DNA of 64,000 nt from positions 1 to 64,000 of the forward strand of contig NZ_LQXO02000022.1 of NCBI RefSeq assembly GCF_001639065.2. The letters run 5' to 3'. The position numbers and the translations under genes were made by a program. Below are positions 53,991-61,063 of this stretch, piece by piece; the first letter of the stretch is position 1; each line of letters opens with the position of its first letter. Source of the DNA: Vibrio barjaei. Lineage in GTDB: Bacteria > Pseudomonadota > Gammaproteobacteria > Enterobacterales > Vibrionaceae. Below the pieces are notes generated by a model. That model made no database searches, was not told the origin of the DNA, and saw only the letters and a program-made list of their open reading frames with translations.

Positions 53991-54521
53991 GGTAACGCTG
54001 ATCTTAGAGGTGGTATTGTCATTAATACAGGGATTATCGACGCAAAAAACGGCGAGCAGCTTGACCAGTCAGTAAAAGGGAAAGAGCTATACAAGCAATG
54101 GACGCCTAAGAACATCGACATAGAGAACAACACATTTGTTGATACCGAGTGGGGCATTGTGTACGGTAATCAATCTCACCGCGTTAGCCTATTCAACAAT
54201 GCAGAAGTAGACAATATTTTCGCTGGTGTTGATATCCGTTTTAACAACAATGTTGTCGATAATTCACAAAACCCAGAGTTTGTGAGTGTACGAGCGACAG
54301 AGCAGTTTCCTCTTGTTGATGCCAGTTACCATAACGAGTTTTACACTCCGACTGTAGTTGGACAAGATCAGTTAGAGAATTATTCGCTAACACTTCCAAA
54401 CATGTCCTTGGAAAATGGCTTTAATCAATATCAAGGAGCAGGGGCAAACACCTCTGAGTTGCAACTGATTACCGCTGATAATGCGGGGCCGACTTACGTA
54501 TTAGTGAATAGCAACAGGTAA
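53991..54521 (+). pseudogene. Polysaccharide lyase family 6-like gene, 3' fragment
   Basis: From about 53991 to 54521 a plus-strand frame encodes a parallel beta-helix C-terminal part with no start codon at its head: GNADLRGGIVINTGIIDA, LYKQWTPKNIDIENNTFVD, WGIVYGNQSHRVSLFNNAEV, then a tail of about 90 residues. Repeating short strands with Asn ladders and IENNTFV-type turns fit PL6 alginate lyases/chondroitinase B. The first available ATG is at 54159, mid-domain. Roughly two thirds of a normal PL6 gene is missing. It abuts the truncated kdgM head to head. Confidence 0.75.
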
Positions 54522-54550
54522 CCTGTCAGGAAATTTCGTAAGGTAAAGTC

Positions 54551-54576
54551 AAAGCGGTCAAGTGGCCGCTTTTTTA
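54551..54576 (+). terminator. Terminator of the lyase fragment
   Basis: AAAGCGGTCA pairs with TGGCCGCTTT (one G-T pair) across a 2-base loop and is followed by T residues. Its retention supports the gene having once been functional. Confidence 0.75.
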
Positions 54577-54602
54577 GTGGCCGAGTACTCTGTTCTGATC
54601 GG

Positions 54603-55499
54603 CTAACTTAATACCATACTTTGATTTCTACCTCGGCTCTTTGCAATGTACAACGCGTCATCCGCTCTTGAAAAAATATGATTGTTTTGCTCTTGATAGC
54701 GAGCTTGGGTTATGCCAACGCTCAATGTTATCGAAAAGGTCTGCTGTTCATAGTGGAAAGGAGTATCGGCTATGGTACAGCGAATGCGTTCCGCAATCTC
54801 GTAAGCCGTGTGCTCTTCAATATCAGGTAGAAGCAGTGCGAACTCTTCGCCACCTACTCGGGCGAAAGTATCATCAGGCCGAATGATATCTTGTATTCGA
54901 GCAACCACTTCTTTTAGCGTGTTATCCCCAGCTAGGTGTCCATAGGTATCGTTGACCTTTTTGAAGTAATCAATATCCATCAACAATAAACAGTGTGGGG
55001 TCGTGCTTTTAGTTATGGTTGCTAATGTGGAGAAAAAATAGCGGCGATTAGCTATTTGTGTGAGTGGATCGGATTCACTCTGTTTACGGAGCTTTAGTTC
55101 AAGGCGATGGCGCTTCGATATGTTTCGAGTGAGCCAACAAACTACCCTTTGGTTTTTACAGGTAAAAGAAAGCGGAAAGATCTTGCCCTCAAACCTTAAT
55201 GTGCCTGCTGGACCCGATTTGGGGTCAATGCCGTTAAGATCTTCAACGCATAGATCATATTCGACAGTCATGACCTGATTATTATCGAGTGATGTGATGA
55301 TTTGACTGATATACCAGTCGGCTTGCTCGGAAGGCATTACCGAGTGCAGAGTTTGCCCAATCAGTACACTGCCGTCATGATACGACTGAGTATCAGTCCC
55401 GCCAAGAAAATCAACATATTCTCCTTCTTCACTTATTATGAAGACAGGGTCAGGTAAACAAGAAAGCACCTCATATACTTCGTCTAATTCAGTAAGCAT
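54603..55499 (-). CDS. Diguanylate cyclase with PAS-type sensor
   Basis: 298 residues. A PAS-like domain (about 10-130; LPDPVFIISEEGEYVDFLGG, VVCWLTRNISKRHRLE) is followed by a complete GGDEF domain with metal-binding MDIDYFKKVNDTYGHLAGD near 174-192 and catalytic GGEEF at 216-220. The inhibitory site RPDD lies five residues upstream of GGEEF, so product inhibition is predicted. It makes cyclic di-GMP, which in vibrios promotes biofilm and represses motility. No transmembrane segment. Confidence 0.93.
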   Translation of the reverse strand: MLTELDEVYEVLSCLPDPVFIISEEGEYVDFLGGTDTQSYHDGSVLIGQTLHSVMPSEQADWYISQIITSLDNNQVMTVEYDLCVEDLNGIDPKSGPAGTLRFEGKIFPLSFTCKNQRVVCWLTRNISKRHRLELKLRKQSESDPLTQIANRRYFFSTLATITKSTTPHCLLLMDIDYFKKVNDTYGHLAGDNTLKEVVARIQDIIRPDDTFARVGGEEFALLLPDIEEHTAYEIAERIRCTIADTPFHYEQQTFSITLSVGITQARYQEQNNHIFSRADDALYIAKSRGRNQSMVLS

Positions 55500-55618
55500 G
55501 CTCTTCCACGAATATTTTTATAATTTACTTTATTAACAATAGAGTATATAAGCAAAAAATAAATAACAAAGGTGATAGAAAAAGCTGAGGTTGAGATCGA
55601 GAAATAGGTTTAAAAGCT

Positions 55619-55653
55619 ATATGTGACAGCTAGTTGTATAAGCTATCACATAT
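55619..55653. repeat. Inverted repeat between DUF413 and diguanylate cyclase genes
   Basis: ATATGTGACAGCT (55619-55631) and AGCTATCACATAT (55641-55653) are reverse complements with one mismatch around AGTTGTATA. It also resembles a widened CRP-type palindrome. It may end the DUF413 transcript. Confidence 0.45.
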
Positions 55654-55692
55654 ATTTACGACAAGCTGGAGAGCCTTGGTTTCCCTGTAAAA

Positions 55693-56088
55693 CTAGTTGT
55701 CAGAATCTATATTCTCATCAGTTATGTCATCACTGAGCACATCTGAATCGTCATAGTCCACATCTTCATTGATTGTCTCTGGCTCAGGTTTCTTACCATT
55801 TAATGCATGAAACCTTTTCCTATCGCGTGCAAGGTGTATGTATTTCAACCATGTTTTTTCTAGTTTGCTCTCTGCATGACTTTCGTCTTGGAGCACTTCT
55901 AGAAAGTGTTTTTCTGAATCCGATTCCGGAGATAGCTCGCCACTTTCTAGCAAACTCATCGTATCTCCAAAGCGAATCAAGATATCTTCTTCAGCTAAAG
56001 TAAAATCGCCAGATTTAGCAAATCCACGTCGAAACCGCTTGTTATCGTAAAAAGGTCTCTTTCCAAGACGAAAATCTACATTTGACAT
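55693..56088 (-). CDS. maoP: DUF413 / MaoP (YifE) family protein
   Basis: 131 residues from the ATG at 56088, with GAGGG 5-8 bases upstream; a GTG/ATG further up would add four residues. The N-terminal ~90 residues (FRLGKRPFYDNKRFRRGFAK then SGDFTLAEEDILIRFGDTM) are the DUF413 domain, shared by MaoP of E. coli, which organises the Ori macrodomain via the maoS site. A strongly acidic tail (about 100-131, rich in Asp/Glu) is extra relative to the basic core. Symbol by family only. Confidence 0.82.
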   Translation of the reverse strand: MSNVDFRLGKRPFYDNKRFRRGFAKSGDFTLAEEDILIRFGDTMSLLESGELSPESDSEKHFLEVLQDESHAESKLEKTWLKYIHLARDRKRFHALNGKKPEPETINEDVDYDDSDVLSDDITDENIDSDN

Positions 56089-56357
56089 AGCCACCCTCAT
56101 AAAATGACGTTAATCATCGAATTCAGCCTCAGTATAGACAGAGGATGTAAGGTTTTTGAAATTCTACCCATCGATTTTTTCAACGTTTTTTGGTTTGTTC
56201 ATTAACTCATTGGTTAGACGCTACTTTTACTTGGTTTTTTTAATATTGTGTGATGGTTTGATGAAGATTTCATGTCGCCCTTGAGTTCCGAAAGTGGCTA
56301 GTAAGATGCAAAATGTGCGTTACACTGGCGATAGAGTAGGCAAGGTTAGAGGCAGGT

Positions 56358-57731
56358 ATGGAGTCACTTAGTAGAGAGCAATGTTCTGTTGCCCGATTCT
56401 CAAGGGATCCAAGGTTTGATGGCGTATTTTTTGTGGCAGTGAAGACAACGGGCATTTTTTGCCGCCCTATTTGTCCAGCAAACTTGCCACGAGAGGAGAA
56501 TGTTGAGTATTTCTCTACGGCGCCTGTAGCGTTGCAGGCAGGATATCGACCTTGTTTGCGCTGTCGTCCGGATAGTGCGCCTAATTCGTGGGCCTGGCTT
56601 GGTAAAGAAACCAGTTTTCGACGAGCATTAAGTTTGATCGAGCAGGGGGCGTTACAGCACTCCAATTTGGAAACGTTGTCAGATAGGCTCGGCGTTACCA
56701 GTCGATACTTAAGACAACTATTTCAAAACCACCTGGGTATGTCACCCAAGGTGTATGCTCAATATCATCAATTAATGTTTGCCAAACAACTGCTTCACAA
56801 CAGTTCACTATCAATAACTGATGTTGGTTTTGCCAGCGGTTTTAATAGTACTCGACGATTCAATGATGCCTTTAAGAAGTATCTTAAATTGACGCCTTCA
56901 GAAATGAGGCGTCACCATGCAAGGCAAGATGACAGCGGTCGCAATGTGATTCATTTAGCTTACCGAGGTCAATATCACTGGGAGTCGTTACTCGATTTTT
57001 ATCGTTTAAGAGCAATAGAAGGCGTAGAAGAAGTGACGCAATACAGCTACGCTCGTTATGTGGAGATTGATGGTAGTTTAGCTTGGTTCAAGTTACACGC
57101 TGATGTGGAGGGCAAGCAAACAATCAAAGTGGAATTTGAATTGGAAGATGTCACAAAACTGTCTTGGTTGATGAGCAATATAAAAAGAGTCTTCGATTTA
57201 AACACCGATGTGGCTTTGATTGAAGAGTTGCTATCGAAGTACGACGACCAATTAGTTATTAAATCAGGGCTGCGGCTTCCTGGTGTGTGGTCGACTTGGG
57301 AAGCGGGTGTTCGAGCTGTAGTTGGGCAGCAGGTTTCGGTAAAAGCAGCTATAGGGCAGCTTAACTTGCTGACTGACACTTTGGATCATACGGTATCTGG
57401 GCAGCGAGTTTTTCCTAGTGCGGATATCGTCGCCCGTTCCGACCTTAGTTTTCTTAAAATGCCAAACAGTCGAAAAGAGACATTAGCCCGGTTGGCTCAT
57501 CATATTACCAATTCGCCCGAGGACACACCAAATAACTGGCTGGCTCTAAAAGGCATAGGTCCATGGACCATTAGTTATGCAAAGATGAGGGGAGCCTCCG
57601 AGCCCAACTTGTTTCTTGATACAGATTTGATCGTTAAAAAATACCTTGCTGAGCATCCACAATTGAACGCTGCGAATGTGTCACCTTGGGGAAGCTACGC
57701 TACATTACATTGTTGGAGTCATTTTTCATGA
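56358..57731 (+). CDS. alkA: AlkA-type DNA glycosylase fused to Ada zinc and AraC domains
   Basis: 457 residues in three modules. The N-terminal Ada zinc-binding domain has Cys35, Cys39, Cys66 and Cys69 (TTGIFCRPICPA and YRPCLRCRPD). An AraC-type helix-turn-helix pair (about 85-185; ETLSDRLGVTSRYLRQLFQN and ITDVGFASGFNSTRRFNDAF) follows. The C-terminal AlkA glycosylase has the HhH motif LKGIGPWTISYAKMR near 396 and the catalytic Asp in NLFLDTDLIVKKYL near 421. It removes alkylated bases while the Ada domain acts as a methyl-phosphotriester sensor. Translationally coupled to ogt (ATGA overlap). Confidence 0.93.
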   Translation: MESLSREQCSVARFSRDPRFDGVFFVAVKTTGIFCRPICPANLPREENVEYFSTAPVALQAGYRPCLRCRPDSAPNSWAWLGKETSFRRALSLIEQGALQHSNLETLSDRLGVTSRYLRQLFQNHLGMSPKVYAQYHQLMFAKQLLHNSSLSITDVGFASGFNSTRRFNDAFKKYLKLTPSEMRRHHARQDDSGRNVIHLAYRGQYHWESLLDFYRLRAIEGVEEVTQYSYARYVEIDGSLAWFKLHADVEGKQTIKVEFELEDVTKLSWLMSNIKRVFDLNTDVALIEELLSKYDDQLVIKSGLRLPGVWSTWEAGVRAVVGQQVSVKAAIGQLNLLTDTLDHTVSGQRVFPSADIVARSDLSFLKMPNSRKETLARLAHHITNSPEDTPNNWLALKGIGPWTISYAKMRGASEPNLFLDTDLIVKKYLAEHPQLNAANVSPWGSYATLHCWSHFS

Positions 57732-58204
57732 ACTACTACCTAATAACACCAAGCCCACTTGGGGATGTCACTATTCAAGCGAACGATGATGGTCTGCTAG
57801 GGCTTTGGTTTGAAGAGCATACTACATTGCCCGATGTTCTGGGCTCACTAGCTCCCGAGCATCCAATTTTGGCTGAAGCTTCTAAACAGCTCTCTTGTTA
57901 CTTTGAAGGCAAGGTACAGTCATTTGATCTCCCCTTAGCAGCTGAAGGAACTGATTTTCAAAAGCTTGTTTGGCGAGCATTGTGTGATATCCCTTTCGGA
58001 GAGTCGATAAGTTACCAAGAGTTAGCGAATCGAATCGGCAAACCTAAAGCCGTAAGAGCCGTTGGAGCTGCAAATGGAAAAAACCCCATCTCAGTTATCG
58101 TTCCTTGTCATCGCGTAATTGGGAAAAGTGGTACATTGACAGGCTATGCTGGCGGAGTTGAACGAAAAAGAAAGCTGCTGGAGCTTGAAGGAATTAAGCT
58201 CTAA
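57728..58204 (+). CDS. ogt: O6-alkylguanine-DNA alkyltransferase
   Basis: Suicidal repair of O6-methylguanine. 158 residues from the ATG at 57728, which overlaps the alkA stop (ATGA). The acceptor Cys is Cys127 in IVPCHRVIGKSG, and the DNA-binding winged helix with the Arg finger is at VWRALCDIPFGESISYQELA near 81. Together with the Ada/AraC/AlkA protein upstream this gives a complete split adaptive-response module. Confidence 0.95.
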   Translation: MNYYLITPSPLGDVTIQANDDGLLGLWFEEHTTLPDVLGSLAPEHPILAEASKQLSCYFEGKVQSFDLPLAAEGTDFQKLVWRALCDIPFGESISYQELANRIGKPKAVRAVGAANGKNPISVIVPCHRVIGKSGTLTGYAGGVERKRKLLELEGIKL

Positions 58205-58354
58205 CACAACAGAGAACCTAAAATGTTGGAGCATTGTAGGGTATTTAGTCTGTTATCTATTGGTGCTGTTTTATAAATATCAGGTTGCTTAGATACTGAT
58301 TTCATATTGCTATGGTTTTTTTATTGCGTTTTTGCAAATATAGAGAAGGACTAA

Positions 58355-58386
58355 TTGCAAAATGCATCTGTTTTTGCAAAATGAAA
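58355..58386. promoter_or_regulatory. LuxO-like binding sites
   Basis: TTGCAAAATGCAT differs from the LuxO element TTGCA-N3-TGCAA at one position; TTGCAAAATGAAA, 19 bases on, differs at one. They lie about 100-130 bases upstream of the predicted start of the small RNA, the usual enhancer distance for a sigma-54 activator. Confidence 0.7.
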
Positions 58387-58462
58387 ATACTATATGAGTA
58401 TGGTTTACATGAAATCGATACTTATCTGACCAGAATTATCTGAAAACAACGATTTAAAAAGT

Positions 58463-58478
58463 TGGCACGCTTGATGCA
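58463..58478 (+). promoter_or_regulatory. Sigma-54 promoter of qrr
   Basis: TGGCACGCTTGATGCA has the -24 GG and -12 GC elements with exact 10-base spacing between them; the consensus is TGGCAC-N5-TTGCW. The small RNA begins about 12 bases later. Confidence 0.85.
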
Positions 58479-58488
58479 TTATTTAGAA

Positions 58489-58597
58489 CGACCCTTTTTA
58501 AGCCGAGGGTCACCTAGCCAACTGACGTTGTTAGTGAACCTCTATTGTTCACACTTGTATATAGCCAGTCACACTATTTGGTGGCTGGCTTTTTTTG
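58489..58597 (+). ncRNA. qrr: Qrr quorum-regulatory small RNA
   Basis: About 109 nt. It contains the strongly conserved Qrr core (58506-58538, including CACCTAGCCAACTGACGTTG and TTAGTGAA) that base-pairs with luxR/hapR-type, aphA and luxO transcripts with Hfq. Stem 1 is GACCCT/AGGGTC, a second stem is GTGAAC/GTTCAC, and the terminator stem AGCCAGTCAC/GTGGCTGGCT ends in seven T residues. The 5' end is placed 12 bases after the sigma-54 GC. No luxO gene adjoins it, so it is not the luxO-linked member; which of qrr2-qrr5 it is cannot be decided. Confidence 0.95.
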
Positions 58598-58627
58598 TTT
58601 CTAGGCTAAGAGCTAAATCACTAAGGC

Positions 58628-60175
58628 TTACACAATATCGCCTAGTTCAACTCCCTTACTTTCAGCACAACCTTCATAACAGCTTGGTTTTCTCGGACAT
58701 GCTGCTCCTCTCGAACAAATTAACCGTGCATCGCCTTCAATACCTCGTTCAACCCAATTGATATTGAGGATTTTAGCCACTGTTTGCAGATCCTTTTTGA
58801 TAGAACGAGGAATGCTGACACTGCCACCCCCTTCGACACATGATCGTTTTAGTTCACTAGCTATCTCCAATGCGTTGCCGCCTTGAGCATCTATCGCAGG
58901 ATTTAGATCAATACCCGCGCAGAGTACTCGATTATTTCCAGCCGGGTCGGTCATGTTGATGGATTCACAGCAATAAATACGAGGTTCATCACCCACATTA
59001 AGAATAGAGATTTGTGCAGAAGAGCCGTTTTGAGGTTCAGATAAGCGCCTAAATACCGCCCAGTGTTGACACGGGTCGTTCACCATCCGCATGTTTCCCC
59101 ATGGCAGCGGAATACCGTTTCCTCGGTAGACGGCTTTGAGCTTTCCAGGCCCGTAGGCGTCGAAATAGTGCCAATGTGGATAGGGAGATACCACGGTCAT
59201 ACGACGCATGGCGACAGACGGAGATACGCCTGCACGTTTGTGAACATCGATTTCATAACCACTTCTGTCTAGTAGTTGCCTAAATGGGACTTTAGGGCAA
59301 AGTAGGGCACCGGCGAAAAAGCTGGACTCAAAATCTCGCCATGCTTGCAAAATATCTTGTGAGTTCAAAGCAGATGTTGACTGGTTTGCTGCAGAGTCTT
59401 CCCAGCTATTGTGGTGACCGACACTGAGGACGCTCTTCAGCCCTTCTTCACTGTGCAGAATTCGGTGTCCGATATAAACTGCGAGATCATATTTAAGCCT
59501 TGTTGGGTATGCTTTGAGTATTTCGTTGAGGTAGATGGTACCCGGAGGCTCAAAAAACGAGGTAACGAGTTGCTTGGCGTTAATTCCTAACTCATCCACC
59601 ACATCTTTTGGTGTTCGATTGACCCATTGAACTCTTAAACCTAAATCGCCAGCAATATCGATCAAATCTTCTACAGATAGGTTTAAGCGCTTCAGTCCCA
59701 CTTCTTCAGCTGCTCGTTCCAGATCAGGAAAGTGGTTTTGCAGACTTTCTTGGTGAGCGCGGATTAAAAGATGTGCGAATTGTCTTCCGGTGATTCCGGT
59801 TTGCGACAGCATTTCCGGAATGGCAATTTGCAGTATGTCGTTTGAAAACAAAAAGCTTGGCTCTAAAGCCATGCCACTGATGCCTCCGCGATTACCTTTA
59901 ACCGGGGTAATTTCTTCCTGCTCAGGCTCATTATCTAAGAACCAAGCCGGATCTTTCTGGAAAACTTCGGCGATAACTTCAAGCATATCGATACTTGGGA
60001 CGCGTTTTCCTCGCTCAATCATCGATAAATACGAGACGGAAGGAGCGTACTCTGGGTTGATGCGAATACAACGCGCAGAGAGGTCTTCCATTGTTAAATG
60101 GTTACGTTTTCTAAGGTTTCTTACCTTAGTGCCCAAAAAATGGGACTGACGGATTAGACTTTTTGACAGAGGCAT
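58628..60175 (-). CDS. XRE/DUF3612 (RamB/ScfR-like) transcriptional regulator
   Basis: 515 residues. N-terminal XRE helix-turn-helix (about 12-75; LTMEDLSARCIRINPEYAPS and YLSMIERGKRVPSIDMLEVI), a central IrrE-like peptidase-fold region of degenerate type (IGHRILHSEEG near 232), and a C-terminal DUF3612-like domain with several Cys (CSRGAACPRKPSCYEGCAES near 485). Proteins of this build (RamB, ScfR, PrpQ relatives) sense acyl-CoA or propionate/acetate state and control glyoxylate-shunt or 2-methylcitrate genes. It is divergent from a malate-synthase-like protein, fitting that role. No Shine-Dalgarno is evident. Confidence 0.85.
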   Translation of the reverse strand: MPLSKSLIRQSHFLGTKVRNLRKRNHLTMEDLSARCIRINPEYAPSVSYLSMIERGKRVPSIDMLEVIAEVFQKDPAWFLDNEPEQEEITPVKGNRGGISGMALEPSFLFSNDILQIAIPEMLSQTGITGRQFAHLLIRAHQESLQNHFPDLERAAEEVGLKRLNLSVEDLIDIAGDLGLRVQWVNRTPKDVVDELGINAKQLVTSFFEPPGTIYLNEILKAYPTRLKYDLAVYIGHRILHSEEGLKSVLSVGHHNSWEDSAANQSTSALNSQDILQAWRDFESSFFAGALLCPKVPFRQLLDRSGYEIDVHKRAGVSPSVAMRRMTVVSPYPHWHYFDAYGPGKLKAVYRGNGIPLPWGNMRMVNDPCQHWAVFRRLSEPQNGSSAQISILNVGDEPRIYCCESINMTDPAGNNRVLCAGIDLNPAIDAQGGNALEIASELKRSCVEGGGSVSIPRSIKKDLQTVAKILNINWVERGIEGDARLICSRGAACPRKPSCYEGCAESKGVELGDIV

Positions 60176-60176
60176 T

Positions 60177-60211
60177 TTGTAAAATTCACATTGTAAAATT
60201 TTTGTTGTGAA
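60177..60211. promoter_or_regulatory. Repeats in the DUF3612 regulator promoter
   Basis: TTGTAAAATT occurs twice exactly 14 bases apart (60177-60186 and 60191-60200), and TTCACA/TGTGAA (60185-60211) forms an inverted pair across them. The first copy touches the regulator start codon, suggesting autoregulation by occlusion. Confidence 0.5.
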
Positions 60212-60330
60212 ATTGTAGTCAAAAACAAGCTAGTCTACAAAGTATACAAATCACAAAACGAATATAAATTTAAACACTTGTTTAGGATATTTGCTCTAAA
60301 TAGAACAAAAGGCCGTATGAGGGAAAGACT

Positions 60331-60903
60331 ATGAACATGCTGACATTCGATAAAACAGAACTACATAAAAACCACTCAACGTTTATCGCAGAAGCTGTCT
60401 TTGCCGTGGAAATGGTGAAAGCCGATGAGCAAATAGAGAAACAAAAGATGGCGAAACAACTGCTTGATACTTTGTTTCCACTAGAGAATGGCTCACACGA
60501 AGAAGTAGTGAGTTACGAAATCGACTATCGTCACGTGCAAGCTTATTTTAAAAATGGTGAGCATACGGGGTTAAAGCGTGCAAAACACTTTGTGGCTTAT
60601 GCGGGGGATAAATGTTCTCCTGAAGCGATTTTATTCCGTGATGAGAGCGGAACGCACGTAGAAGTGATGATGGGCAAGCGTAAAGGAACGGGTAATCTAG
60701 AGCTTGTGGAAATCGAAGATATTCAATTAGAGACTTGTACTACCTTTGGTAAAACGGACAAGTGTCATGCTGCAGGTATTCGACATTGGGTCAGTCTCGT
60801 AAAAGGAGATGAGAAAGGACGTCCTAGAGCAAGCAGTGAAGATAAAGAGTTCACTGCGAAGAACGGCGATGATTACAACCTAGGTTTCAGCTTCGCATTT
60901 TAA
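60331..60903 (+). CDS. Stand-alone malate synthase G accessory-domain-like protein
   Basis: 190 residues, no signal peptide. From memory of E. coli malate synthase G (GlcB) it aligns over the domain inserted before the catalytic barrel: FPLENGSHEEVV here against LPLENGSYQDVV; FVAYAGDKCSPEAIL against FVGYRGDAAAPTCIL; the region LETCTTFGKTDKCHAAGIRH against the DCEDSVAAVDAEDK segment; and EFTAKNGDDYNLG against QYTAADGSEISLHG. The protein stops where the enzyme continues into its barrel, and the catalytic acidic and Arg residues are absent, so it cannot be an active malate synthase. It is divergent from a RamB/ScfR-like regulator and is probably regulated by it. Function unknown: possibly a regulator or partner of the full enzyme. 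Confidence 0.6.
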   Translation: MNMLTFDKTELHKNHSTFIAEAVFAVEMVKADEQIEKQKMAKQLLDTLFPLENGSHEEVVSYEIDYRHVQAYFKNGEHTGLKRAKHFVAYAGDKCSPEAILFRDESGTHVEVMMGKRKGTGNLELVEIEDIQLETCTTFGKTDKCHAAGIRHWVSLVKGDEKGRPRASSEDKEFTAKNGDDYNLGFSFAF

Positions 60904-60949
60904 TAATCGCTAGCACTTTTAATTAAATACCTATTTTCCTTTGGTAGTG

Positions 60950-60981
60950 TGGCCCCGCTTGTATGAGTGGGGCTTTTTTTG
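60950..60981 (+). terminator. Terminator after the malate-synthase-like gene
   Basis: GCCCCGCT (60952-60959) pairs with AGTGGGGC (60966-60973, one G-T pair), followed by seven T residues. Confidence 0.85.
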
Positions 60982-61063
60982 GATTAATATGTCATCGTTT
61001 GACTTCTCGAGCACTATTATCTCGACTAGTCTTACACTGTGCCAATTCAAAGCGTTATCAACT

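Larger units (their letters stand above)
58205..58488. promoter_or_regulatory. qrr control region (LuxO-type activation)
   Basis: 284 bases upstream of the qrr transcript, without a gene. LuxO-like elements TTGCAAAATGCAT (58355-58367) and TTGCAAAATGAAA (58374-58386), plus the sigma-54 promoter at 58463-58478, are the visible elements. Confidence 0.75.

Noticed and set aside
60941..61063. N-terminal extension of the HD-GYP protein from 60941
   Set aside because: The extra codons run through a strong intrinsic terminator, have no ribosome-binding site and precede the expected TM1 by an unlikely leader.
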